From an uncultured Caldimonas sp. (GTDB lineage Bacteria > Pseudomonadota > Gammaproteobacteria > Burkholderiales > Burkholderiaceae), in assembly GCF_946480305.1 (NCBI RefSeq), contig NZ_CAMLJQ010000004.1, forward strand, positions 124,001 to 188,000: a stretch of DNA of 64,000 nt, in the 5' to 3' direction. How positions within the stretch are numbered: the first letter of the stretch is position 1; each line of letters starts with the position of its first letter. Positions 26,297 through 35,143 of this stretch are shown here, one piece after another. The position numbers were made by a program, and so were the translations under genes. The notes beneath the pieces were generated by a model that did not search any database, was not told the DNA's origin, and worked only from the letters and a program-made list of their open reading frames with translations.

Positions 26297-26326
26297 CGTT
26301 GCTCCTTGGCGTGTACAGGCGGTGCG

Positions 26327-26917
26327 TCAGGCGGGCTTCTTGTCGCGCGGCACCCGACCCAGCAGATAGAACTCGTCGTTCGGCCGCAGGCTGATCAGGT
26401 TGGCCATGCGGTTGCTCAACCCGAACAAGGCGGTGATGGCGCCGATGTCCCAGATGTCTTCGTCGCTGAAGCCGTGGGCGTGCAGGGCGGCGTAGTCCGC
26501 GTCGGTGATGTTTGCCGAGTCGTTGCACACCTTCAACGCGAAAGCGAGCATGGCCTTCTGGCGCGGCGTGATGTCGGCCTTCAGGTAGTTGGTCGCCACC
26601 TGGTCGGCAAGCTGCGGCTGCTTCTCGTACACGCGCAGGATGGCACCGTGCGCCACCACGCAGTAGAGGCACCGGTTGGCGCCCGACGTGGCGACGATGA
26701 TCATCTCGCGTTCACCCTTGCTGAGGCCGCCCTCCTTCAGCAGCAGCGCATCGTGATACGCGAAGAAGGCACGCGCTTCATCGGGCCGGTGGGCCAGCGC
26801 AAGGAACACGTTGGGCACGAAGCCGGCCTTCTGCTGCACCTCGAGGATGCGCTGGCGGATGTCGTCCGGCAGGTCGGCGATCTCGGGCACGGGGTAGCGG
26901 CTGATGGGTGGTGGCAT
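26327..26917 (-). CDS. peroxidase-related AhpD-like enzyme (carboxymuconolactone decarboxylase family)
   Basis: A 196-aa cytosolic protein with the AhpD/CMD motif NRCLYCVVAHGAILR (CxxC followed by a histidine). The flanking helices are typical of the uncharacterised peroxidase-related subgroup (RAFFAYHDALLLKEGGLSKGERE, TPRQKAMLAFALKV). The two cysteines support peroxide or disulfide chemistry. It lies between a thiolase and a LysE exporter in a probable operon. Physiological substrate unknown. Confidence 0.87.
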   Translation of the reverse strand: MPPPISRYPVPEIADLPDDIRQRILEVQQKAGFVPNVFLALAHRPDEARAFFAYHDALLLKEGGLSKGEREMIIVATSGANRCLYCVVAHGAILRVYEKQPQLADQVATNYLKADITPRQKAMLAFALKVCNDSANITDADYAALHAHGFSDEDIWDIGAITALFGLSNRMANLISLRPNDEFYLLGRVPRDKKPA

Positions 26918-26966
26918 GGTGGGTTGATGCGTATGGAAGATGTGTGAGGCCGTGCGGCTCGCACGC

Positions 26967-28148
26967 TCAGCCGGGCAGCCGCTCGATCACGGTCGCGGTG
27001 GCCATGCCATGGCCGATGCACATCACTTGCAGGCCGAGCGTGCCATCGGTGGCGTCGAGCCCGCTCAGCATCTTGGCGAGCAACGCGCCGCCGGTGGCAC
27101 CCAGCGGGTGGCCGTGCGCAATGGCGCCGCCCCACGGATTGAGCTTGTCCATGTCGGGCTCGAACTCGCGCGCCCAGGCGAGCACCACGCTCGCAAAGGC
27201 TTCGTTGACTTCGATCCAGTCGAGGTCGCGCACCGACACGCCCGCCCGTTTGAGCGCCTCCTGCGTGGCGGGGATCACGCCGGTGAGTTGCATCACCGGG
27301 TCGGAGCCGCACGCCACGCGCGCGCGAAAACGTGCCCGTGCACGCAGGCCATCGGCCGCTGCGGTGTCGCGGTCGGCGATCAGCACGGCCGAGGCACCGT
27401 CGGAGATCTGGCTGGCATTGGCGGCCGTCACGACGCCCTCGCCCGGTGGGCGGAACACCGGCTTCATCGCAGCCATGCGGGCGTCGTCGATCACATCGCG
27501 GATGCCCTCGTCGCGCACCGCCTGCACCGGTTGCCCCTGCGCGTCGACACCGGGCGTCGGCACGATCTCGCGGTTGCACCCTGCCTGCGCGGCGCGGTGC
27601 GCGCGACGGTGGCTTTCCTTCGCGTAGTCATCGCATTCGGCGCGCGTGAGCCGCCAGTGCTCGGCCACGCGCTCGGCGCTCTCAACCTGGTGCACCAGCG
27701 GATAGCTTTCGAGCAGCTGCGGGTTGAGCAGGTCAAAGCCGCTGAACTCGCTCTTGCCCAGCGTCACGTCGAGGAACATCGGCACCCGGCTCATGCTCTC
27801 GACGCCACCCGCAATGACGTACTTCGCATCCCCCGCCGCGACCGCCTGCGCCGCGAAGTGCACCGCCTGCTGGCTGGAGCCGCACATGCGGTTCAGCGAC
27901 ACGCCCGCCACGCGGGTGGGCAGCCCGGCGAGCAGCACCGCCAGCCGCCCCACGTTGGCGCCCTGCTCGCCCGCCTGGCTCACGCAACCCGCAATGAAGT
28001 CGTCGAGCCGCGCATCGTCGACCCCTGTGCGTTCCACCAAAGCCCGCGCCACGAACGCGAGCAGACTGTCCGGGCGCGAGTCGCGCAACACGCCATTGCG
28101 CTTGCCGAACGGCGTGCGGATGGCATCGACGATGACAGGTTCAGACAT
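26967..28148 (-). CDS. acetyl-CoA C-acyltransferase (thiolase)
   Basis: A 393-aa type II thiolase that cleaves 3-oxoacyl-CoA with CoA or condenses acetyl-CoA units. The nucleophile is Cys89 in NRMCGSS, VNEAFA contributes the Asn/Glu oxyanion site, His347 lies in [10 protein letters not shown] and the second Cys377 in VMCIGHGMA. The last motif reads CIGHG rather than the usual CxGGG, a mild deviation. Length matches FadA-type enzymes. It probably heads the operon with the AhpD-like and LysE genes. No partner FadB is in the window. Confidence 0.9.
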   Translation of the reverse strand: MSEPVIVDAIRTPFGKRNGVLRDSRPDSLLAFVARALVERTGVDDARLDDFIAGCVSQAGEQGANVGRLAVLLAGLPTRVAGVSLNRMCGSSQQAVHFAAQAVAAGDAKYVIAGGVESMSRVPMFLDVTLGKSEFSGFDLLNPQLLESYPLVHQVESAERVAEHWRLTRAECDDYAKESHRRAHRAAQAGCNREIVPTPGVDAQGQPVQAVRDEGIRDVIDDARMAAMKPVFRPPGEGVVTAANASQISDGASAVLIADRDTAAADGLRARARFRARVACGSDPVMQLTGVIPATQEALKRAGVSVRDLDWIEVNEAFASVVLAWAREFEPDMDKLNPWGGAIAHGHPLGATGGALLAKMLSGLDATDGTLGLQVMCIGHGMATATVIERLPG

Positions 28149-28230
28149 GACAACGGGCTCCTGTAGAGCCCGTTCATCTTATGCGGCACCTCACCACTGC
28201 GCCATCGGATCAACACCCACTGCCCCAATC

Positions 28231-28312
28231 CGAGTGCCACCGCGGATCCGGCTCCGCCGGTCCGCCAGTGGCGCCCCCTTGAGGGGGCCGGCGAAGCCGG
28301 TAGGGGGTGGTC
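28231..28312 (-). repeat. palindromic intergenic repeat (copy 2)
   Basis: An 82-base element immediately after the stop codon of fpr. It has two stems: CTACCGGC/GCCGG with CCCCCT/AGGGGG, and TCCGGCTCCGCCGGTCCGCC. On the minus strand it is nearly identical to 44415-44495. It probably also acts as a transcription-termination or mRNA-end structure for fpr. Confidence 0.8.
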
Positions 28313-29086
28313 CTATTGCTCCGCGAACGCCCGCTCGATCACGTAGTCGCCCGGCTTCGAGGTGTTGCCCTCATGGAAGCCGCGCTCGTCGAGCATGTGC
28401 TTCAGGTCTTTCAGCATCTGCGGGCTGCCGCAGATCATCACGCGGTCGTGCTCGCGGTCGAGTTGCGGCAGGTGCAAGTCGTTGCACAGCTTGCCGGATT
28501 CGATGAGCGTCGTGATGCGGCCGCGGTTCACGTACGGCTCGCGCGTCACGGTGGGGTAGTACATCAGCTTGCCGGCGGCCAGCTCGCCGAGGAACTCGTG
28601 CTCGGGCAGGTCCTTGGTGATGAGGTCCTGGTACGCCAGCTCGGCCACTTCGCGCGTGCCGTGCACCAGCACCACCTTCTCGTAGCGCTCATAGGTTTCC
28701 GGGTCGCGGATGATGCTCAGGAAGGGCGCCAGGCCGGTGCCGGTGGACAGCAGGTACAGGCGCTTGCCGGGCAGCAGGTAGTCGAGCAGCAGCGTGCCGG
28801 TGGGCTTGCGGCCGACGAGGATGGTGTCGCCTTCCTTCAGATGCTGCAGCCGCGAGGTGAGCGGGCCGTCGGGCACCTTGATGCTGAAGAACTCGAGGTG
28901 CTCTTCGTAGTTGGGGCTGGCCACGCTGTAGGCGCGCAGCAGCGGCTTGCCGTCGACCTTGAGGCCGATCATCGTGAAGTGCCCGTTCTGGAAACGGAAG
29001 GCCTGGTCACGGGTGGTGGTGAAGCTGAAGAGGCGGTCGGTCCAGTGACGCACGCTCAGCACTCGTTCTTCGTTGAAGGCACTCAT
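28313..29086 (-). CDS. fpr: ferredoxin--NADP reductase
   Basis: A 257-aa FAD enzyme transferring electrons between NADPH and ferredoxin or flavodoxin. The FAD site is LLRAYSVASPNYEEHLEFFS (Arg-x-Tyr-Ser). The NADP region has LLSTGTGLAPFLSIIRDP, VHGTREVAELAY and VMICGSPQMLKDLKHML. The C-terminus YVIERAFAEQ is typical of the bacterial Fpr subclass. The ATG at 29086 gives the normal length; the upstream frame to 29218 is unsupported. A repeat element abuts the stop codon. Monocistronic by position; likely oxidative-stress or Fe-S supply role. Confidence 0.93.
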   Translation of the reverse strand: MSAFNEERVLSVRHWTDRLFSFTTTRDQAFRFQNGHFTMIGLKVDGKPLLRAYSVASPNYEEHLEFFSIKVPDGPLTSRLQHLKEGDTILVGRKPTGTLLLDYLLPGKRLYLLSTGTGLAPFLSIIRDPETYERYEKVVLVHGTREVAELAYQDLITKDLPEHEFLGELAAGKLMYYPTVTREPYVNRGRITTLIESGKLCNDLHLPQLDREHDRVMICGSPQMLKDLKHMLDERGFHEGNTSKPGDYVIERAFAEQ

Positions 29087-29338
29087 GGTGGATGACGACG
29101 GTGAAGGTGACTGCAAGGCGCCGGAGCCCCGACGCCCCGGCCACCGGGAAAACCCGGTACGGAAGTCGCGATCATACAGACACGAAGGAAATGAATCACC
29201 CCTATCTAAATAGCTCATGTGTATAAGTAGAGGCTTTCTTGATGCCGATCAGCGAGGCGGGCGTGCTGCCTTGAAATCAGCGGGCGCCACGCTTCGGAGC
29301 TGTTCAGGCGATTTGCGGCGCTGCACGGCGGCGGGCGC

Positions 29339-30142
29339 TCACTCCGGGGCCCAGCGGAACACCACTTCGAGGTCGGGGACCACCGCCTCCCGCGGCTGGC
29401 CGTCCTCGATGTAGGGCTTGAATCGCGCTTCGCGCACCGCCCGCACGGCCGCTTCGTCGAGTCGACGGTAGCCCGAGGAGCGAGCCACCGTCACCTCCGC
29501 CGGGCGCCCCTGGGTGTCCACCACCACGCGCAGCAGCACGGTGCCGGATTCGCGGGCGCGCTGGGCGGCAGGCGGGTAGAGCGGCGCGGGCTTGCGGAGG
29601 TAGCTGATGTCCTGCGCCTGCACGTTGCGCGGGCCGCGGGCGGCGGGCGCTGCCGACTCTGCCGGCGCAGCCGGCTTCTCGGAGCGCGGCGGTGCACCGA
29701 TCGCCGCAACGCCCTGGTTCGACGGTGAAGGCGACTGCGGTGGCGCAGGCTCGGACACCGCAGGCGCCGAGGTCGTGGGCGTGGCGGGTGTTGCTGGTGC
29801 GGCTGGCGGTGCTGCCGTTCGCGGTGGTGCAGCAACCGCTGGAGGTGGCGCACGCTCTTCGCGCGGCGAGGGCTGCGTCGCCGGCCTTTGCGGGCGAGGC
29901 GTTGGCGCCGGTTTGGATCGCCGCGCTGGCGGTGGCGCCTGCGCAGCCGGCTCCTGCTGCGCGCGTATCGCGACGAGCACCGGGTCAGGGTGAGGTGGAG
30001 GCCGGCGCTGCTCTGCCGCGCGCCACAGCACCATCACCACGCCGGCATGCGCCGCCACCACGCCGGCGAGCAATGCAAGGCGCAAGGCCCACGGTGGAGC
30101 GGTCGCGCGGGTCGGAGAGTGAGGCTGTTCCACGGGTGGCAC
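29339..30142 (-). CDS. tonB: TonB family energy-transducing protein
   Basis: A 267-aa inner-membrane protein with a periplasmic C-terminus. One N-terminal helix (about 18-40, LRLALLAGVVAAHAGVVMVL) includes the conserved His that couples to ExbB/ExbD. A long Pro/Ala spacer (45-165) reaches across the periplasm. The TonB C-terminal domain (about 175-267) has PAPLYPPAAQRARESGTVLL and SSGYRRLDEAAVRAVREARF. The start is GTG, with a second GTG three codons later. It follows the hybrid kinase stop by 72 bases on the same strand. No exbBD here, so it depends on copies elsewhere. Confidence 0.88.
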   Translation of the reverse strand: MPPVEQPHSPTRATAPPWALRLALLAGVVAAHAGVVMVLWRAAEQRRPPPHPDPVLVAIRAQQEPAAQAPPPARRSKPAPTPRPQRPATQPSPREERAPPPAVAAPPRTAAPPAAPATPATPTTSAPAVSEPAPPQSPSPSNQGVAAIGAPPRSEKPAAPAESAAPAARGPRNVQAQDISYLRKPAPLYPPAAQRARESGTVLLRVVVDTQGRPAEVTVARSSGYRRLDEAAVRAVREARFKPYIEDGQPREAVVPDLEVVFRWAPE

Positions 30143-30214
30143 CCCGGCCAGGGCTGGCCGGAAAGCCGCAGTGTACGAAGGCGGGGCAGCGCGTCTTGAG
30201 CGCCGGGCCGCTGT

Positions 30215-32572
30215 TCAGCTGGCGAGCCGCAGGTTGCGCGGCGGTGTGCCGGTGCGCTGCGTGTCGCGTGCAAGCGGTGCCAATGCCTGGGCCAGTCGTT
30301 CCAGCCGCACCGGCTTTTCGAGCACCTGCAGGCCCTTTTCGCGTGCGTCGGCGAGGCGCTTGTCTGCCGCGTCGCCGGTCAGCACGAGTGTCAGTGCCTG
30401 GGGCTGGGACTGCCTGGCGCGCGCCACCACGTCGAGCCCGCAGTAAGTGGGCAGCCGGTAGTCGGCCAGCACCGCATTCCAGGCCTGGGACGCGTCGTCG
30501 ATCATCTCGAACGCCTCTTCGGCCGTGCCGACCACCGACACGTGCAGCCCCCAGGAGCGCAGCAGATCCGCGGTGCTCTCGGCCACGAGCAGGTCGTCCT
30601 CGACCAGCAGCGCACGCCCCTGCAGGTGCAGGCTGTCGAGGTCGGGCGCGCGGCGCTCCAGGCGCTGGGCGCGCGGCACCGCGATGCTCACGGTGGTGCC
30701 CACCCCCACTTCGGAGTACAGCTGCACCGGGTGCTGCAGCAGCACGCTCATGCGCTTGACGATCGCCAGCCCCAGGCCCAGTCCGAGCGACGGGTTGCGC
30801 TGCGGGTTGCCGAGCTGGCGGAATTCCTCGAACACCTCTTCCTGCTTGTCGGCCGGGATGCCTGCGCCCGAGTCGGCCACGACGATCTCGATGCGGTCGA
30901 CGCAGTCGCGGCACGAGACCTTCACCCAGCCGCCGGTGTCGGTGTACTTGATGGCGTTGCTGACCAGGTTGCGCGCCATGCGGCCCAGCAGCACCGGGTC
31001 GCTGCGCACTGCGGCATGGAAGGGCTCCACGCTCAGGTGCACGCCCTTCTGCCGCGCGGCGGCCGAGAACTCGTCGGCAATCGACTGCAGCAGCGTGTCC
31101 AGCCCGAAGTCGGAGACGTTCGGCTTGATGAGGCCCGCATCGAGCTGCGACACGTCGAGCAGCGCATTCAGCAACTCCGCCAGGCTGCCGACCGAGCGGC
31201 GCAGGCGGTCGATCGTGGCGGAGTCCGGCCCCTGCCCGTGGCGGGCGGCAAGCAGCGCGATGTTCAGGTTCATCGCCTGCAGCGGCTGGCGCAAATCGTG
31301 GCTGGCGGCGGCGAGGAAGTGCGTCTTCGAGAGGCTCGCCTTCAGCGCCTCGTCGCGTGAACGGCGCATCTCTTCGTTGGCGGCTGCCAGCTCCTGCTGC
31401 CGCGCGTGCAGGTTCTCGGCCATGCTGTCGAGCGTGGTGCCGAGCTGGCGGAACTCGACGTCCTCGACGCGCGCCAGACCGGTGCGTGCGGTGAGGTCGC
31501 CTTCGCTCCAGCGGCCGGCTGTGTGCGTGAGCATCGACAGCGGTCGGTACAACTTGCTGCGCGCGACGAACCACGCGAGGAACAGCCCCAGCCCGATGGC
31601 CGCCGCCAGCGTCAGCCCATCGCGCAGCGCAGCCTGGCGCACCGGCGCCAGCACCATGTCGCGCGGCAGCGAGAGCGCAACGGTGAGGCCCTTGGGCCCG
31701 GCGTCGATGGGCACATAACCGACGATGCGCTCATTGCCCTCGGCGTCGATCCAGGAGGCGGCACCCGGCTGGCGGCGCTGCAGCAGCACGCTGCGCAGCT
31801 GCTCGTGCACCGGCTTGCTGACGTTGCCCCGCTCGGGCAGCTCGATCAGCACCGTGCCGCGGCGGTCGGTCACGGTCAGGCGCGCGCCCGGCGACAACGG
31901 GTTCTCGGCCAGCCGTTCGGCCATCCACTTCAGCGACAGCGACGCCGCGAGCACGCCCTTGGGCTCCTGCGTCCTGGGGTCGATGATGGGGTAGGCGTAG
32001 TGCAGTACCGCGTCGCCCGGGACGCGGGCGAAGGCATGCTCGCCCACGACGAAATCGCGCGTGTCGAGCGCCTGCCTGAAGTACGGCCGGTCGGCGTTGT
32101 TGATCGCGCGGCCGTGCAGGTAGGGCATGCCCAGGCAATAGACGTTGCCCTCGAGATCGGCGGCGCCCAGCGTGAACGCGCCCCGAAATTGCTGCTGCAA
32201 GTTGTACGTGTAGGCGTTGCAGCGCTCGCTGTCGCCCGCCTGGATCGCTTCGGCCGCCGCAACGGCTACCAGCAGCTCCCGGTAGCCGGCGGTGAACTGC
32301 ACCAACTGACCTGCCACCAGTTCGGCCCGGTTCTGGGCCTCGCGCAGCGCGATCTGCTCCTGCTGGTTGGCCCGCTCGAACTGATCCGCCAGTTGCACCG
32401 CAATCACCGGTGCCAGCGTGACCAGGACCAGAACCACCAGACGATTGCGTAGTGTCATGTGCCGCCGCTTGAACGCTTTGCGCGCATCATGCTGCACAAC
32501 AGGCCGACTGAAAAGGCTGGGCATTCCGGCAGTTGCAAAGGCGTGCGAGGACGATTTAGCCGCGGTCGACAT
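30215..32572 (-). CDS. hybrid sensor histidine kinase with extracytoplasmic sensor and receiver
   Basis: A 785-aa membrane kinase. The first helix is at about 44-62, a periplasmic dCache-like sensor at about 65-310 (NNADRPYFRQALDTRDFVVG), and the second helix at about 318-337. A HAMP-like segment spans about 340-395. HisKA has His425 (ASHDLRQPLQ), and the HATPase has NLVSNAIKYT, DSGAGIP and GLGLGLAIV. The receiver (653-760) has E658/D659 and phospho-acceptor Asp704 (LADYRLP). I chose the start at 32572 because GGAGGT lies just upstream; the ATG at 32458 would remove 38 residues and has no clear site. No cognate regulator is adjacent. Signal unknown. Confidence 0.9.
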   Translation of the reverse strand: MSTAAKSSSHAFATAGMPSLFSRPVVQHDARKAFKRRHMTLRNRLVVLVLVTLAPVIAVQLADQFERANQQEQIALREAQNRAELVAGQLVQFTAGYRELLVAVAAAEAIQAGDSERCNAYTYNLQQQFRGAFTLGAADLEGNVYCLGMPYLHGRAINNADRPYFRQALDTRDFVVGEHAFARVPGDAVLHYAYPIIDPRTQEPKGVLAASLSLKWMAERLAENPLSPGARLTVTDRRGTVLIELPERGNVSKPVHEQLRSVLLQRRQPGAASWIDAEGNERIVGYVPIDAGPKGLTVALSLPRDMVLAPVRQAALRDGLTLAAAIGLGLFLAWFVARSKLYRPLSMLTHTAGRWSEGDLTARTGLARVEDVEFRQLGTTLDSMAENLHARQQELAAANEEMRRSRDEALKASLSKTHFLAAASHDLRQPLQAMNLNIALLAARHGQGPDSATIDRLRRSVGSLAELLNALLDVSQLDAGLIKPNVSDFGLDTLLQSIADEFSAAARQKGVHLSVEPFHAAVRSDPVLLGRMARNLVSNAIKYTDTGGWVKVSCRDCVDRIEIVVADSGAGIPADKQEEVFEEFRQLGNPQRNPSLGLGLGLAIVKRMSVLLQHPVQLYSEVGVGTTVSIAVPRAQRLERRAPDLDSLHLQGRALLVEDDLLVAESTADLLRSWGLHVSVVGTAEEAFEMIDDASQAWNAVLADYRLPTYCGLDVVARARQSQPQALTLVLTGDAADKRLADAREKGLQVLEKPVRLERLAQALAPLARDTQRTGTPPRNLRLAS

Positions 32573-32611
32573 CGAACCTCCGCACGCCCCTTTTCCCAGG
32601 TCAGGTGCCGC

Positions 32612-33091
32612 TTACATGCACCAGGCCATCTTGGCGCCGAGGGCGGCGCGGCCGGCCCCGGCAGGACGTGCGGCCTCGGCCGTGCCCACGTCCAGCGGCT
32701 CGCCGAACTCCTTTTCATAGAGCGCGCTCATCACCCACGAGGCCTGCTCGTGCCCGGCCTCGTCCAGCTCCTCGTCGCCGAGCGACGGCACGTGGTGCAG
32801 CAGGCCGCCGAACAGGGTGTCGCAGTCCTCGGCGTACTTGCGCGTGTCGAGGATGTGGGCATGCCAGAAGGTGTCGATGTCCAGCGTGGGCGACATCTGC
32901 ACGCCCGGGTACTTGGCGCGCAGCGTCAGGTAGCGGCGATAGCCCTCTTCAGCGCGATCGGCGCGCTCGGCGGACCAGCGGTACTCGCCCTTTTCGTGCA
33001 CCAGGCGGCGCTTGACGGATTCCAGGTCGAGGTTGGCGATGGCATCGACAACGCGACTCAGCGAGGACTTCTTCTCGATGTTGAGTTCCAT
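32612..33091 (-). CDS. GRDP-like (glycine-rich domain protein family) small protein
   Basis: A 159-aa soluble protein. The core LDIDTFWHAHILDTRKYAED (about 88-107) is the signature of the GRDP/DUF1399 family, best known from plants and fungi and sporadic in bacteria. The start at 33091 has AGGAG upstream and gives MELNIEKKSSLSRVVDAI. The C-terminus is Ala/Gly-rich and ends KMAWCM. Biochemical function is unknown. It is leftward and upstream of the kinase gene by 39 bases, so it could be co-transcribed with the kinase and tonB. Confidence 0.7.
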   Translation of the reverse strand: MELNIEKKSSLSRVVDAIANLDLESVKRRLVHEKGEYRWSAERADRAEEGYRRYLTLRAKYPGVQMSPTLDIDTFWHAHILDTRKYAEDCDTLFGGLLHHVPSLGDEELDEAGHEQASWVMSALYEKEFGEPLDVGTAEAARPAGAGRAALGAKMAWCM

Positions 33092-33445
33092 TTGCTTGAC
33101 TCCTGAGGGGGTGGAAGGGTTGCGGGCCCCGGAGCGAGGAGGAGCAGAGCAGGCCCGCTCAACAACTTTCGGCCAGCGGCAAGCGGCTTGAGGTAACAGT
33201 CGGTGTCGCAAACCTGCAGGAACCCGAGATGCGTTCGTCGCATCTCCAGCGTTGGTAGCAAATTGCGATCCCGTTTCAGGGTGTTGGAGGATGTGTCGTG
33301 CCAGCGCTGGCGCGGGCATGCGGTGAAGTGAAGCCCCGCTAGCCCATGCGCGAAAGCCGGTTGACAGCCGGCGCAGCTAGCATCGGGGCCAGCCTTTATC
33401 GGAAACCCTTCCCCCCAAAAGGGGGCCCCGTGCCGTTCCCTCGCC
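33092..33445. other. divergent intergenic region, 354 bases
   Basis: This separates the GRDP-like gene (leftward) from the AbrB-family gene (rightward). It contains a perfect 8-bp-stem hairpin GAGATGCG/CGCATCTC (33226-33246). A TTGACA (33361-33366) is followed 11 bases later by TAGCAT, too close for a standard sigma-70 promoter. A CCCCCAAAAGGGGG hairpin (about 33411-33425) lies just before the GTG start and could affect translation. No coding region recognised. Confidence 0.4.
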
Positions 33446-34513
33446 GTGCTGTCTTCCCTTGATCGGCCCCGTCTCGCGCGCGTGGCACTGACGCTGGCCG
33501 TGGCAGGCCTTGCCGCCTGGCTCTGCCAGGCGCTTGGAACGCCGTTGCCGTGGATGATCGGCCCGCTGCTCGCCACTGCCGCCGGCTGCATGGCGGGCGC
33601 ACCCTTCGCTGCGGCCACCCCGCTGCGCAATGCCGGGCAGTGGGCGATCGGCACGGCACTGGGCCTGTACTTCACGCCTCAGGTGGTGGCCACGGTCGCG
33701 AGCCATTGGGTCGCCATCGTGGTCGGCATCGCATGGGCATTGGCGATCGGCGCGGCCTTCGGCGCCTTCCTGGCGCGCAGCAATCGGCAGATCGCGGGGC
33801 TCGACCGCGCCACCACCTACTTCGCCAGTGCCGTCGGCGGCGCCTCGGAAATGGCGGTGCTGGCCGAGCGCCACGGCGGGCGCATCGACCTGGTGGCGTC
33901 CGCGCACAGCGTGCGCATCCTGCTGGTGGTGCTGATCGTGCCGTTCGGCTTCCAGTTCGCCGGCGTGCACGGGCTCGACCCGTTCGTGCCCGGGCCGCGG
34001 CAGGTGCACCCCGGCGGGCTGCTGCTGCTCATGGCCGCCACGGTGGCCGCCTCGCTGCTGCTGCGCCGCCTGGACAAACCCAACCCGTGGGTGCTGGGCT
34101 CGCTGGCAGCCGCGGCAGCGCTCACCGCGAGCGGCATCGAGCTGTCGGCACTGCCGCAGTGGATGACCAACCTCGGCCAGTTGTTCATCGGTGTCGCACT
34201 CGGCATCCGCTTCACGCCCACCTTCCTGCACACCGCGCCGCGATGGCTGGTCACCGTGAGCCTGGGCACCGTGCTGATGATCGCGGCCAGTGGCGCGTTT
34301 GCACTCGCGCTCGCGCGGTTCGCGGGCATCCACCCCGCCACGCTGATGCTCGGCACCTCCCCTGGCGGCATTGCCGAGATGTGCATCACCGCCAAGGTGC
34401 TGCAGCTGGGGGTGCCGATCGTCACCGCCTTCCACGTGACACGCATGGCGGCCGTGGTGGTGCTCGCCGGACCGCTGTTCCGCTGGTCACAGCAGCGGGC
34501 CCGGCCGGCCTGA
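33446..34513 (+). CDS. AbrB family membrane protein (putative transporter/regulator)
   Basis: A 355-aa integral membrane protein with two repeated halves of about five helices, as in the AbrB-duplication (AmoA/YqgA) family. Each half has the small-residue motif seen in FASAVGGASEMAVLAERHG and LMLGTSPGGIAEMCITAKVL. Members are annotated as ammonia-monooxygenase-associated or AbrB regulators, but the topology says transporter. The start is GTG with no clear ribosome-binding site, and a GC hairpin lies just upstream, so the exact N-terminus is uncertain. It stands alone. Confidence 0.82.
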   Translation: MLSSLDRPRLARVALTLAVAGLAAWLCQALGTPLPWMIGPLLATAAGCMAGAPFAAATPLRNAGQWAIGTALGLYFTPQVVATVASHWVAIVVGIAWALAIGAAFGAFLARSNRQIAGLDRATTYFASAVGGASEMAVLAERHGGRIDLVASAHSVRILLVVLIVPFGFQFAGVHGLDPFVPGPRQVHPGGLLLLMAATVAASLLLRRLDKPNPWVLGSLAAAAALTASGIELSALPQWMTNLGQLFIGVALGIRFTPTFLHTAPRWLVTVSLGTVLMIAASGAFALALARFAGIHPATLMLGTSPGGIAEMCITAKVLQLGVPIVTAFHVTRMAAVVVLAGPLFRWSQQRARPA

Positions 34514-34543
34514 GCGGCAACGGTTCGAGGGTTCGCGGCGCGC

Positions 34544-35143
34544 TCAGCCGCGCCGCATGCGCGCCTGGAACAGCTCGCGGATCGAGACGTCGCGCGGCCC
34601 CGGCACCAGTTCGTAGGTTTCGCCGGCGGCGATCCAACCCGGCTCGCGCACCGCGAGGTAGAAGCCGCAGTAGCCCGACTGCGACATCATCTTGCTCGCC
34701 TGCTTGAAGCCCATCGCCGCGTCGAACTTGAAACAAGGGTGGCGGGGCGCGCTCACCGCCAGCGCACAGCGCGGAAAACGCAGCACATCGCCCACCCATA
34801 CCTGCGACTCCAGCAGGCCGAGCAGCGTGAGGTTCTCGCCGAGGCTGCCCGGCGGCAAGGCGGTGTCGAGGTCCTGGTCCCACAGGCCGGCCTTGGCCTG
34901 CGCACGCACGGTGGCCCAGAACGGATAGTGCTCGTGCGGGTAGGCGTAGACCGCCTTCTCGAGCCCACCGTGCACGCTCAGGTCGGCCTGCTCGTCGCCC
35001 TGCAGCCCGAGCGGCCGCACTTCGACGGCGCCGGCGACCGCGCGTTTGCCATAAGCGGTGGCGACCTTGCGGCCGTGGATGTCGGCCTCGCGCACCTGCC
35101 CGGTGTTGACGGCGATCACACGCCGTGGCGGAGCCGCCGTCAT
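34544..35143 (-). CDS. MOSC domain-containing protein (YiiM-like)
   Basis: A 199-aa protein with a complete MOSC domain, which in related enzymes binds the molybdenum cofactor sulfur. It has the invariant Cys in APRHPCFKFDAAMGF. VHGGLEKAVYAYPHEHYPFW and PGSLGENLTLLGLLE are YiiM-type signatures. Its ATG overlaps the TGA of the upstream binding-protein gene, so the two are translationally coupled. Related YiiM reduces N-hydroxylated bases with Moco. The coupling to a tungstate/molybdate-type binding protein fits a Mo/W theme. Confidence 0.88.
   Translation of the reverse strand: MTAAPPRRVIAVNTGQVREADIHGRKVATAYGKRAVAGAVEVRPLGLQGDEQADLSVHGGLEKAVYAYPHEHYPFWATVRAQAKAGLWDQDLDTALPPGSLGENLTLLGLLESQVWVGDVLRFPRCALAVSAPRHPCFKFDAAMGFKQASKMMSQSGYCGFYLAVREPGWIAAGETYELVPGPRDVSIRELFQARMRRG

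Noticed and set aside
26967..28148. Thiolase as a pseudogene because of the unusual CIGHG motif
   Set aside because: All catalytic residues (Cys89, His347, Cys377, NEAF) are present and the frame is intact, so it is treated as functional.
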